From Azadirachta indica (lineage: Eukaryota; Streptophyta; Magnoliopsida; Sapindales; Meliaceae): 64,000 nucleotides of DNA. The DNA is taken from contig CM040440.1 in the NCBI GenBank assembly GCA_022749755.1, forward strand, positions 14,867,269-14,931,268, in the 5' to 3' direction. Shown one piece after another: positions 13,194 to 25,366 of this stretch (positions within the stretch are counted from its first letter, which is position 1; the number at the start of each line of letters is the position of its first letter). The position numbers and the translations under genes are program-made. The notes under the pieces are model-generated. The model saw only the letters and a list, made by a program, of their open reading frames with translations, was not told where the DNA came from and did no database searches.

Positions 13194-14254
13194 CTCGTCT
13201 GAGCGGCTGCTGCTCTGCCCTGCTCTGCTCTGCTCCGGCTCCCTCACTGATGTCTCGCAAGAATACCCTAGACGATGCTCAGATGTCCCTTTTATTTACG
13301 GAGTACATCGTAATATCACATTAAGTGTGAGGGTAGTTTAGTCAATTCAAAATTGAAATTACCTGCTATCGACTGGGACCTTTATTTTTAAGGAATAAAA
13401 AAACTCATTTTCACTGCTAAACTTTATTAAAAATAATTTTAACAAATAATTTAGTTTTATTTTTTAATTTTACATTATCCTAAACACGAAATTATTACAA
13501 GCTAAATAAATTATGTCATAATTCATGGTTTTGATAAATTTTAACAATGAAAATGTTATTATTTCATTTATTTACTAGTACTGCTTAAGCCATGAACATA
13601 TAAAATTATTTATTATTTAATAAAATTAGTTATTATATAATATAAAAATTAGATAACATTATTATCTACAACTTATAAACTACCATTATTATATGTTACT
13701 ATAAATTATACGTAAATATTTTATCTAACAGTTTCGTGACAGTAAAGTTATTTTGTTATATAAAGTTATACCGTAATATTTATATATATATGGGATAAGA
13801 TCAACAGCTGTTTTATTTTATATAAAATTTTATATCAATTGTACATCATCGAATATAAATACATTTAACGATTGAGATTTCATCTGACATATGTATTAAT
13901 TATATGATCAGATACAATCTCAACAGTTGAATATGCATATATCTAATATTTTATAATTAATATAAAATTTTATATAAAATAAGAGAGCTGCTGATGCTAT
14001 ATATACATATATATTATTTTGAGTGTCTCCTAGTACACATAAAATCTCGTTTTCTTTTAATAAATAAAACCATTTTTATTTGTTTCATGAAATTTTTTTA
14101 CACATAATTAATTAATAATAAATATTTATATGAAAACAAACAAATTAATTGAAGTATCTAGAAAGATTCATGATCTCAGAGAAGAGAGAAGAGAGAGATC
14201 GGCCGGGGCGAGTACTTCCTTCAAATATTATGCATCAAAAGTACAAATTAAACA

Positions 14255-14285
<31 letters not shown>

Positions 14286-14509
14286 TATCAGTCATCAAGA
14301 GGTACATATCATCCACTTGGAAGTCACAATCGATGACATCAATGTTCTAAAATGAAAGCAACACAAACAGCTCAGACATTAGAGAAGTCACTTGATGCTA
14401 CATATAATAATGCATCTCAAACATACATACATTCATAATAATAATAATAATAATAGAGAGAAATATTTAAGAGATCGAAGCTAGCAGAGATTAAGAAGTA
14501 CGTAATTAA
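13194..14509. other. RPS8 promoter region and AT-rich intergenic DNA
   Basis: The RPS8 promoter occupies the start; the rest is AT-rich. It contains the foldback element listed separately, an (AT)n tract at about 14255-14278 and a (TAA)n tract at about 14436-14454. No gene is seen. Confidence 0.5.
13792..14005. mobile_element. Foldback MITE, about 215 bp
   Basis: The two halves are inverted copies. Left arm landmarks are AGATCAACAGCTGTTTTATT, TTATATAAAATTTTATATCA, GATTGAGATTTCATCTGA. The reverse complement of the right arm reads AGCATCAGCAGCTCTCTTATT, TTATATAAAATTTTATATTA, GTTGAGATTGTATCTGA. The turn is near 13900. There is no ORF. Exact ends are unclear because the flanks are (TA)n, which may themselves be the insertion site. 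Confidence 0.65.
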
Positions 14510-17500
14510 TTAATGTAATAATGGTATGCTGGAATTGTCGAGGTTGAGCTGAGTGAGATGTATCTCCTGAGGAAGAAGATGATACTTGATGCCAAGATGC
14601 TCAAATATCTTTTTCAGCTCAAGAATGAACTCTGATATCCTATCACTTCTCTCCCCATAGTTTTGATGATTGATGGTATGCTGTACGTAGACGCACATTT
14701 TCAGTTTGTTCATCAAATCTATTTCTTTCACTATCACCGAGTGTTTAGGGTTCCAGTATTTGGGTTTGCTTTCCACATATCTGCAATAGTATTATTTAAT
14801 CCTATTATTATTCAAATTCAAAATCCATCCATTAATTCAGGAGTATATATGAACCTATGATATATAAAAGCTAGGGCCAGTTTTTCTGATTTGAAGTTAA
14901 TTAATAACTTACAGTTGTATGGCCCTCTTAAGCGCAATGATTGTCTCCATAGAAGTCGAAATATCAATGGTGAAATTAATAGCATCGCCCATTTCAGGAC
15001 TTCTGTAAAAGTTGCTGATTGGCTTTGTGAGCAAGACTGCATTAGGGTAATAGATTTTCTCCATATCTTACCGAAGAAAAACAGTGGTTAATATGTTCAT
15101 TTCTTCCACGATCATCTGTTCATTCAGCATACATATGCACAAACACACACAGATAAATATATATATATACAGTATATATATGTATGTGAAATGTGATGAT
15201 GATCATCAGAATCCATTCAAATGAATAATTACCTGAACGCCATCAATAACGCAGCGATCACCAATGTCAAAAGGGTGCATGACGAAGATGAAGACAATGG
15301 ACTCGAAGATCATCTTGCAAGTATTCTGGAACATGAAACCCACAAGAACTAGCTGGGTTAAGAAAAAAAATATTACCTGCGTTGTTGCAACCTTCAGCAC
15401 TAAGAGAGACACCACTATTATAATCACGATCACCACTGCACTTGCTAGCTTATGAAGCTGTTGAACTGCTGTCTTGGTGTCGTTCAATGAATGTGCTAAA
15501 GCTTTTCTTTCAAAATAAGCTCGAACCTGCTTGACATTAAATCCCAACAAATAAAACAATTAATTGAAATAATATATCATATATAATTAATTTGAAGAAA
15601 GGAAAATAAAGTGAACGTACCACCCAATTTCTGAAGGAAGCTTTTGTGATTCTTCCTGACTCAATGCCTCCTTCGAAGAGTGGAAATATAGTATGAACCT
15701 CAGCCCTCTTCAAGAATCTCATTAGATCTTCCTCTTCAATATACCTACCAAACGAAATGCCCATTTTATGATATGGAAATGATAGTACCTGTTTATCTTC
15801 GAAATCTAGACACATGGTATAATTTCCACTAATATTAGAATTTTATTGCAAGTTTACATATTCACTCCTATAGCTCATCCTAAAAATATAAACACTAGAT
15901 AATGTGATTTCTATCCTCATGAATAGATGGATATCTATCTACACTTAAAAGGAGAGTTGATCAAATTAGTTTTAGTAGGATTCAAAAACACCTGCCTCAA
16001 TTTTAAGGCTATGCATGCTTTCGTAACCAACCAAGCATTAGTATTGGGTGGTCAAAATCTAGATAGATAAATTTAACAACTAAGGGATTTAATTAGTTAA
16101 TGCAATTGATGTGTTCTGAAATTTATTAACGAATTTGTATAAATATTTCTTTGTATATGTAGTTTCATACCCTTATGTCGACATGTAGCATTTGAGACAA
16201 CCGCACAAGATATTGGTTACTTCAATTGACTAACGATCCACTCATATCACCACCACCATCATCGTTATCGTCATCGTCGTCATCATCATCGAGTTGGGGA
16301 ATTCCCATAAAAATTTAGTGGTCCCCATTGCTTTTTCTGACATTATACCACTCTAGAACAATTGTGAATACCGATCGAGCATCTATATATTTATGACCAG
16401 TGAACACCGGAGGGCAATTAAATTTGGAATGCGATCAGAACAGTCCATGATTACCGTTGGAACCACGTACCTACTCAGACCCAACTCTATGTATCTCTGT
16501 ACAAGAAACCTTTCTGCTTCGTAGGACCACCTTTTATTGTTTGTGGTATAAATTACACATATAACGCCACTTGAGGGAACCTTTTTTCCGCTCATGTTGA
16601 TGGTGGGCGACACCACAAATGCACCACGAGCATCTTATAAAGCTATATAGCACTCAATTCTATTTTGTAACCTCTAGTTGTCCTTGCACATTTTGCTGTG
16701 CCTATACCTAAAGAATTTGGGCATTCGTCATGTGCAAAATGAACAAATTTTAGTTCAGCCCATACATTTTTATGAAATATCACGTATATCAATAGTTTCT
16801 CTTATTAGTCACAAACATTTTTATTTTACCATTTCCAACGTTAGATGCATAAATCCTTAATAGTTTCAGTCAAATTCATTTGACAATAAGTTTAATATAC
16901 AATTTCATCCTGAAAGATGATTTTGTAATAAGAAATTTTTTTAAAATAAGTCGATTTAAAACAAAAATAAGAAAAAATTATTATTAATAGTCTTCTGTTT
17001 AACCAATTTAATTAGAAATGTTTAGTTTAAGTTTTTATTATTTTAAGAAGGTAAGATTTTTTTTTTATATTTTAATTGATATAGGGAATAAGTTTACTGT
17101 GTTACAAAGGATTGTGCTAAGAAAGAAAATTTATTTGGCCATTATGTTGAATGAATTTGGCGAAAGCTAAAGTGGAGAGAAATAAATAGAAACTAGGGGA
17201 CCTAAGTGACTAATATGAAGAATATCAGGGACTTATGTAACTAATATGGGAAATTGTAAGGACTTACGTAACCGATATTGAACAAATTACCTCTTTATCA
17301 TTAAATGAAAGTTAATAGAAATTTGATTATGAGATTAAAGTGAGATTAATTGAAATAAAAGAAATTTTTATAATTAATATCATAAACTACTTGACTAATA
17401 TGATATTTCAAAAAATTTAGCGGTGAAAATGAAATTTTCTTACATGAAATGAACATATCAATATAACGCGTACATATGCTATGATACTAAATTCATTTTT

Positions 17501-19473
17501 AAGGTCCCAATTTCAGGTATTAAGTTTTTGTCTAGAGTAAGACCCTAAACCTAGTACGTTATAGGGGCCTTGACCCCTGCATTCCCATGAAGTTTTTGAA
17601 TAAAAATTATCAATTTTGGGGTTTTTGTAGATTTTAGATCATTGCATGCATTTGGTTTTCCTGAATACTAATCCTCTTTCTGCCATTAGGGGCGGCGAGT
17701 TCTGTTGTCCCACATTAATATCCTTGGATGCATAACCTAAACTTGAACTCGAGATCTAATGTTACGACTCAAAATTTGACACCAAAACTTAACGTTGAAA
17801 CCTAAAATTTGACACTGAAATTCAAGATTCAAGACTTAACATTAAGATTATAAGACTTGACGCCAGATCTTTGGTGTATGAGTTGTAGTTCTGAAATCTT
17901 TTTAAATGCATTTCAGAAATTTTAAAAAAAATTATTAAATATTAATATCAAGTGTTATAATGAAAAAATATTATATTTATTTAATGAGAAAATCAACTCA
18001 TTTTATGTTTTAATTAAAAATACCTCACCATGTGCTTTTCTTAATAAACATGTACATGTGCCTTTAGGACTTTAAATTGATGATTGTATTGACATCCTGC
18101 TATGCACATGTTTTTTTTCTAGGCAAATTCAGATTTATTTGGTTGGTACTTAATTAGTGGAATTCTTCAAGAGTTTGGCATATATAAGAAATGTATACAG
18201 GCAGAGAGAAAGAGGGAAAGACAGGGAATTACTTGGCACCGGGTTTGGCTACGTTCTTGAAGATCTTTTGTGCACAGCTTCTAGCCTCCCATTCGCTAGT
18301 AATCTCGGATTCTGCCTTCCCAAAATCATCAACAGTCTTGGAAATTGTCGATAAACCTGAAGACATGATGTAGCTCACCAGCCTCTTCACGCTCCAAGCA
18401 GAGGCTGTCCTCTCCATGCTCAGCTTCCTCAGCTTCTCCATGTCAATTTTCCTTGACCCAAACTTCTTTAATTTCAAATTATTCGGTGCTTCCTTCGATT
18501 TTCCTTCCTTCCAGTTTGCTGGTAAGGACTTCGATCCTCTTAGGTTATGCTTTTGTTTCTCTTCAGTCACAAATTCGTCCATTGGTGGACCTGATAGTGT
18601 ATCCAAAATGTAGTGATGAAACACACTCTCCTTCATTCGATCAAAGTATGTGGTAACGTGAAATGATGAGGCCAATACTTTGACTAATATAATCTTGATA
18701 AGCCAAATTGTTGCACCAAGTAATACTGCGACTAATGCTCGAAAGACGTTCTGAAGTATCTTGTTTTTCTTCTGAACTTTTCCATTGAACATACAAGTCC
18801 ATGCAAGAAGAACAAGACCTAACCAGATACAGTTTTGGATGCTCTTTCTAAGCCCATAAACAAAATACAGCACCTTTTCTCTGAGCATGAAGTTCCTCTC
18901 GATTAAGAAGACAGCAAAACCCATCACCCAAGCAGAAACTAGGCGGCCACAGAAGGTTACCATTACCATTAAGCACCATTTCCATATCTCAAGGCCCCAT
19001 CGTCGCTGATTCTTGATAGATTTTATGGTAAGAGAACAGATCAAACCAGTCATGATGATGAAAAATAATACCAATTCCACCAAGAGTCTCCAGTTGAATT
19101 TCCTCTTTTTCTTTCGATGCTTTTCCGTTCCCACGTCTCCATCTTCTTCCTCCAGCTCATTTTCCCACTCATCATCGTCGTCATCTGTTGAAAAATCGTT
19201 CTTGTCCGGAAAGGGTTCAATTTCGGTGGATTCAGGGATTGCTTTGGGTGCAGTTGTAGGAGTGTTGAACTCTAATAATCGAGCTTTGGGTTTTGAGAAG
19301 CTAAGGCGGCGTAGGTTTTTAATTCTCGTTGGGTTTTGGGAAGCTGAGAAGCTGGGAGACTTTTGGTTCAAGGCACTCTGTCTCTGTTGTTGGAGCTCAG
19401 TCGCCATGGGCGGATTTTTAGGGTTTTGTTGGTCTACAAAGAGAACTACCTGATCAGACCCTACCTTCTCCAT
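14510..19473 (-). CDS. MSL10: MscS-like mechanosensitive channel (MSL10-like) with an in-frame stop codon
   Basis: Plasma-membrane mechanosensitive anion channel family. Exons: 19473-18233, 15744-15621, 15526-15377, 15352-15233, 15115-14913 and 14780-14510. Phases join perfectly; reading through gives 702 residues, near the family length. The N-terminus is acidic (TDDDDDEWENELEEEDGD), followed by several membrane segments such as ELVLFFIIMTGLICSLTI. The MscS pore region is in exons 3-4 (FIFVMHPFDIGDRCVIDGVQ), and exons 5-6 encode the cytoplasmic part. Codon 16 of exon 5 is TAA (15070-15068) where homologues have Tyr (LRYDMEKIYYPN). As it stands translation ends after 560 residues, although the sequence beyond remains well conserved and open. 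The stop lies inside GGTAAGA, a good splice donor. Using it would drop 159 bp, including the stop, and join exon 6 in frame. It could be a recent null allele, an isoform or a sequencing error. Intron 1 is 2488 bp. Confidence 0.85.
16196..16300 (+). repeat. (CAT/CGT)n microsatellite in MSL10 intron 1
   Basis: A run of CAT, CAC and CGT triplets lies at about 16244-16290, within intron 1 of the MSL10-like gene. No coding exon overlaps it. Confidence 0.6.
17196..17291 (+). repeat. Three tandem 32 bp units in MSL10 intron 1
   Basis: Units begin GGGGACCTAAGTGACTAATA (17196), GGGACTTATGTAACTAATAT (17228) and GGACTTACGTAACCGATATT (17260). They are clearly related and directly adjacent. Confidence 0.7.
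17755..17880 (+). repeat. Degenerate short repeats in MSL10 intron 1
   Basis: AAAATTTGACAC occurs twice and related forms such as ACTTAACGTT, GACTTAACATT and GACTTGACGCC recur every 15-30 bp. No ORF. Confidence 0.45.
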
Positions 19474-19515
19474 CTCTACTGGATTTTTGCATTTTCTAGC
19501 CCGAACCTAACTCTT

Positions 19516-19524
19516 CTATTTATA
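19516..19524 (-). promoter_or_regulatory. TATA box of the MSL10-like gene
   Basis: On the minus strand this reads TATAAATAG, about 45 bp upstream of the ATG at 19473. It implies transcription starts near 19490 and leaves a leader of about 15-20 nt, which is short. This is inference from motif and position only. Confidence 0.5.
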
Positions 19525-19563
19525 ACTATTCTTCACTCCACTTACTGAATGCATGTGATCTAA

Positions 19564-19594
<31 letters not shown>

Positions 19595-21752
19595 TAAAAA
19601 TTGATAGATACCCCTACGTATTAGAAAATAGACAGATAACTCTCAAATTTAAACAAATAGGCACATATCTCCTTATCTTTTAATTGTATTAGTTGACTAG
19701 TTAAATTATTATTATCTATGTTTATAAACTTTTGAACAATGTGAAAGTAAGATATTCTTTCTTCAATTATAATACCGAAAGCAAGGTTAAAAAGTAAAGG
19801 CGGAGAGTAAAATGTTGAAATTGAACAAACCATATTCCGATTTGTTATTTGTAAAAAGTGAAGGCACAAAAATGTTATTATTCTGCTTGTAAATTGTCAC
19901 CGGTACCCATGTGAGTTGTCAACAATTTTACAAAAAGAGATGATGCCGAAGTGGCTGCAGGTGTCACTGTGACCCCCTGAAAAAGTAATCAACTGACTGT
20001 GACATAAAAACGTGCTAATGAGGTTTGTTGGTTTGCCAAAACAATTTTTTGCGGTCAAAAGAGTAGTTGATGAGCTCAGCTGACGTTCTTCTGTCTTTTA
20101 AGGCTTGATGTTTGAAAACAAATCTACCCAATAAACAACTAACAGATAACGCAAACAGGAGCCCCGGCTAACTTGGTAGGGCATGTTTTAATTTATGTAT
20201 TGTTATTTGTTGAAAAATAAATTTCTAGTTATGCTAGTATTCATTTATCGTTACAAGCTAATTGTCACGTGCTGCCGATTTGAAAATGGAGCTGACGAAA
20301 GTGTAAGAGCCCGAGAGTATGCTACTTAAGTTTCGGAGTCGTCTACCCTCTTGACGGAGAGCATACACTCGCAGATAAACAGTATCAGAGTAAACAGTAA
20401 CCTGCGAGCATACATGAGATTTCGAGAGTCATTCGGGAATGAGCAGAGCAGGACGGGAGAGTGCCTGACTTCCTACCATGGCGACCGAGGCTAAGCAAGT
20501 CAGCGGACCTTGGAAACCACCACCTCAAGTATCATTTGAAGTATCATTTGGGCTGGACAAGTAAGCACATAAAAGGGGGCAAGCTGAACAATACATGGCA
20601 TGATTTAGTAGTTAAGCTTAATTTCCTTAAAAGTGTGACCCAATAGACTCAAAATAAACTTAGTGGTGGTAAGTAGGATATTTCTTTATTTTCATGTAAA
20701 TTATGTAAATGTGAATAATTTTGGCCATTGAAAGTGCTTAAGTCAATTGAATCATGGCCATCCATTTGTACATATATATTATATAGTGATGTGTAATGAA
20801 AGAGACCCATTTTTCTCTTCCCAAATTGCTTCTCACATTGGTTCTTCTTCTTCTCCATTTTGCTCCCAAATTTGACCACCAAATTGACATTTCACGGCCA
20901 TTTCTTGCAACACACACAAAGTGATCTTGGGGTAAATTAAGGTTTACTTAAACAGTGCAAATCAACTTATCTAAGTACCGCACGTAACCGAAATTTCCAC
21001 TTCAATTTTCAGCATGACATAATGCCAAGCTAATAGCCTCCGTTACAACCAATACTTAAGCACACGATTGAAGTTTTGCTTCAAATTTGGTTAATTCTAT
21101 CCATTTTAGATATGGTTCTACCTTCGAACAGAAAATAAATATCGAAAATCTGTTTCATAAAGAGGAATTTGTCCTCACGTTAAGCCAAAAACTACTTCCA
21201 CTTAACAACACAACATTTGCCAGACTCTCACATAGTATAAAGAGAGAAAAGAACCAACACTTACTATTAGGCGGTTCCCATATCATATACTTCATCAAGA
21301 GGGAGTTAAAAGAATACAACTGCAACATATGATTAAATTTCATTAAGCAGCAGAAAAAATTTCAGTAGACACAACAAATCACAATTAGCAAGGATGCGAA
21401 TTTTAAATTCCTCACATCCACTGATAATTATCCGAGTTTGACAACCAATTTTCAAGAAAAAAATTGAAAAAACAAAAAGTTGAACTGAAACAAGAAAAAG
21501 AATACAAGACCAAGATCGTGTCGATACCTTACAAAGAATATATTTATATCAAAATACGCTATAATTTAACAGAATCGTATTATTGGGTAGCTAGCTACAA
21601 TTGACAAATTTGAATTTAAAGATTCTTCAGTTCTATGGAACAAACTATCTCTGTGTGCAGTATTGAACTTGGTGTTCTTTGCTTCTACCACTCAAGTTAT
21701 TGGCTCTCCACTCCCAAGTGCTGTATCATCATGACCTGGGTTTCTACATTTA
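19525..21752. other. Intergenic region between MSL10-like and ERD3-like genes
   Basis: Contains an (AATA)n tract at about 19569-19600. The block 20280-20590 is richer in G and C than its surroundings and holds AGTATCATTTG twice in tandem (about 20528 and 20540). I cannot match that block to any gene or repeat. The right end holds the presumed 3' untranslated region of the methyltransferase. No gene is seen. Confidence 0.45.
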
Positions 21753-24700
21753 TCAGCTTGAACTTTGGCTGGAGTACCAAAGCTTTTTCTGGCAGATCAA
21801 CAACTTCTCCTTGTCAACACCGTATTCAGTGTTCTCCTTATGACAGCCCCACCTCATCCCCTTAGCAATGGTAGCAACAGCATCAATAAAATAGCTGGAT
21901 TCCCGGATAAGTGCATATCCATTGGGACGCAGTATCCGATCCATCTCCAAGAGAACAAACTTCATATCACATCTGCCCGAAGTATTAATAATTTGTCAGA
22001 ACCACAGATCCTTGTTAACACTGACCACTATTTTTCTAAACATACCAAAATTTAGGCAGAGATCATTTTAGATCATCCTTCTGCAGTATGAAACTAACTA
22101 ATGCATCATGGGTGAAAAGCACACTTTTCAGGTCAATTGCATTTCCAGGTACAAAAAAAACATAGCTATTCACTACCTAGTTGGTTTCCCGTTATTTAAG
22201 AAACCTGGAAAGTTTATAAACCTAAAAATACAGACATTCAAGGGCACAAAGCATTTGATCAGAATGGCCACCTTAGGAAGACTGGAAAAGGATAAAGTCT
22301 TGCTAAATATGGCAAATTTCAAAATAAAAATAAATTGACTTGCCATCAGTAGGGAGAATTTTGGCTTTTTGCATGTAGGTCTTGTCTAGCCCACTTTACC
22401 GATCCTATAAGAGCTCCTAGAAATCCAAGAATCTGATATTAAAGTCTACCGCACAATTTTTTTTCTTCAGGTTGGTCAACTAAACAGATAATCAACTTTA
22501 ATTTTCTTACAGTTATCGAGTTTCCATAAAAGAAGACATTTTCATCTTCTTTTATCAATTTGTTTTCTACTGCACCATGTAAGTTGACAGTCCAGATCAA
22601 ACCCAACTCCACATAAGGACTCTACATCAAAAACTGTCACCTAGTAAGAAATGTCAAATTTACAAATTATAAACATAAATTTGCATATGATATGTATTAC
22701 CTGTGGCTTTCTGCAGTAAAGAGGCCATCGAGGTGAAGAAGATCATATGTTCGAGGATATGTCGAGAAAGCTTCACACCTTACATACGAAAAAACAAATA
22801 ATAAGCACATAAACTTACCAACATAAATATGAGGGGTTACAAGGAAGATCCATTGCAATTACGTAATCACCATATAGCTTAGAAATAAAACAAATGCATT
22901 CAAATTTACCAATCATGATAGGTTCCAATGAGGCCTCGATCATAAACCACAGCAAGTGTATTGGCAGCATATGACGATACCACATTCATAACCCACAAGG
23001 GATCATCAATTACTGCTGCAGCAAATCCTCCATACATTGTGTTCATGTCCATTACATTTCTTATCTTATCAGTACCAATTGCAGGGAGTAACTTTTTGTA
23101 GTGCTTCACTCTCATCTCCCACTTACTATCGTCGTGCTTGAAAGCACTAGCACTCCCACCGTGAACATCTGAAATGCGTTCAGGTGCAACATGCAATCGC
23201 TCTGGCCATTTAGGCATAGCTTCCAAAACTGATTTCTTCAGTTTTGGTCTTGGAACAACCACACAAGGACGAAGTGGAGTGTACCATGCTGAATCTGGCT
23301 CAAGGCTGTCATCGCACTTGGGAGGGTAGGTATCTGGGTTAGAAAGCTTCTTGTAGCAAGTTTCATCAGAAGATTTTTGCCACACGGCAATATCATCCTT
23401 TTTGTCATATAATTTGAAGCACATTGAAGTAAGCAATCCCTGTAACTTCTCATAATCTGCTCTCTGCTCTTCCACGGTAGTATTCCATCCTCGCCAACGA
23501 CGTTCATAGTTAACTGGTGGGCCAGACAGAACCCAAAATCCACCAGGACGGAGTATCCGGTGAACTTCTAGGAGATAAATTCCACCTGAAAAAAGACATT
23601 AAATTAAACCTTCACATCCTATACATAGTAAACAAAGCAACATCACATCTTATGCAGAAGACATTAAATTAAACCTTCATTTTTTCATTTAGCTTATATG
23701 GATTATGAAAAAATGGAATACATTTTGGAACCAAGCCCCAGTGAAAACCTAATTTAGTTTGTTTTGATTTGGGTTGTCCACCTAACACGTCATTGTCAAG
23801 ATGATTTTATTAAACAAAAAATGAACACAGATTGTGATATGACAATTTGTTGCTTCCTTTATTTGCTATGCTACCATAAAATTCCTTGAAAGTAAAGAAA
23901 CAAACATAAATTATTCATGCAATACTTTTCTAACTAAAAGTTAAGACTCTCTAGCAAAGATCTCAAGGAAGCTGACTTTCTGGGTAAAGAATTTTAACTG
24001 AATCACATGATCCAAGTATCAAGTTATTTTCTGAAACTTTGTTCATATGCACGATAATTCAATAAATGGTCATTTATATTATTTTGTTCTGACATCGTAT
24101 AGCATTAGCAACCTAACTCATTGGATCACATATTTATCAAAGTACACAATGATTAATTACCAAATTCTGTCCAGGGGATGAGGCATCTCGAGCAATGAGC
24201 CATGTCAAATGAATTTGAGGGGAATGGTAGGCGCTGTGTGGAAATGATGCCAAGGATTGCAGGGATTCCACGTTCCAATGCAAATTGCACTTGAGCTTCA
24301 TGATTATCTCTTGGTGCAAGAGAAACTGTTAAAATTCCACGATCTAATAAATCACCTCCCCAGCTAGCGACCTACAAATATAATAGTTATTAGATTAAGT
24401 GACATAGGTTTATCCTAAGATAAGCAAGAGACAGATGACAATAAACCACCAAAACAGCGGTGATTACCAAAGTGACCGAAGTATAATGAAATAGACAGAG
24501 AAAAAATAAAAGAATAAGGGTGGCAGGGTGGCAAATATAAAATAAAACTCACCCCACATCCAGTGTCAATGGCAGTTCGAACAGTTCCATCTTTCATTTC
24601 CGGAATCAGATCAACCATCAAATCAACATAAGCACCAACTCCTCTTGGAAACATGGTACCCCCTCCAGGAAAGAGGAACTTCTCTCCTTGTTTTCTCAGC

Positions 24701-25366
24701 CAATTCTGATTCGACTTTTGCTTGTTAATCCAATCGTAAGGAACATTCCTGAAACCAGATCCACATGGTAAAACATAATTGACTTAATAGGTAACATCAG
24801 AATGAACAACACCTGTACCAACAGTCAGCAACAGACCATACCTGTACCAACATTCATCCCTGCTTTTTGGCCATTTGATTGGTGGCTTATACCCGTCAGG
24901 AGGGGGAATTAAGCATTCCTTCCGTTCAAAAACTGGAGGACAGTGGCGTTCCATGAATGTAAGCCGATGAACACCATACTTTTTCCACCTCTGTTGCAAC
25001 AAGCATTTATCATTAGTATAGCCATTTGATACCATATAACTTTGTAACATCACCTAGACAGCTGCTACTATGAAAAGTTAAACATTTAACATATACCCTT
25101 GGATCTGTGCAAGGAGTGTAATCTTGATAGTCACTGCTGCATTCAGGAAAAGTAACAGATTTGATCTGGAGAGGAACAACTGCCGATTCCTTCGGAGATG
25201 GTACTGCTTTCGTGACATCCCTAACCTCAAATCTGTTTTTCTCAGAACAAAAGATTCCACCAAGATAAAATGAAAACCCACATAGCACAACAAACAATAT
25301 AGTCAAGGGGACAATCTTGTAATTTTTATCAGATAGAGAATTCAGCTTCCCATCCTTATGCTTCAT
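21753..25366 (-). CDS. ERD3: Probable Golgi methyltransferase ERD3/PMT21 (DUF248), seven coding exons
   Basis: Type II Golgi membrane protein of the plant DUF248 putative methyltransferase family, which includes QUA2 and is linked to pectin and wall polysaccharide methylation. Exons: 25366-25097, 24990-24842, 24748-24553, 24371-24161, 23585-22910, 22778-22701 and 21972-21753. Phases fit and give 599 residues. Visible features: a short cytosolic tail starting MKHKDGK; a signal anchor at about residues 18-40 ([19 protein letters not shown]); the cysteine-rich [19 protein letters not shown]; a SAM-binding motif [14 protein letters not shown] across exons 4-5; [11 protein letters not shown]; and [20 protein letters not shown] near the C-terminus. 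The N-terminal wording ([22 protein letters not shown]) is closer to ERD3/PMT21 than to PMT20, as far as I recall both. The Arabidopsis neighbours of ERD3 also appear in this window. Confidence 0.95.

Noticed and set aside
15071..15115. Treating the TAA in MSL10 exon 5 as an ordinary extra intron boundary
   Set aside because: The sequence after the donor continues the conserved protein in frame (DMEKIYYPN onward) up to the normal exon 5 donor, so it is exon sequence with a nonsense change, not a regular intron.
16383..16616. A 77-codon minus-strand ORF in intron 1 of the MSL10-like gene
   Set aside because: It resembles no protein I know and has no splice sites linking it to the channel exons, which already join perfectly without it.
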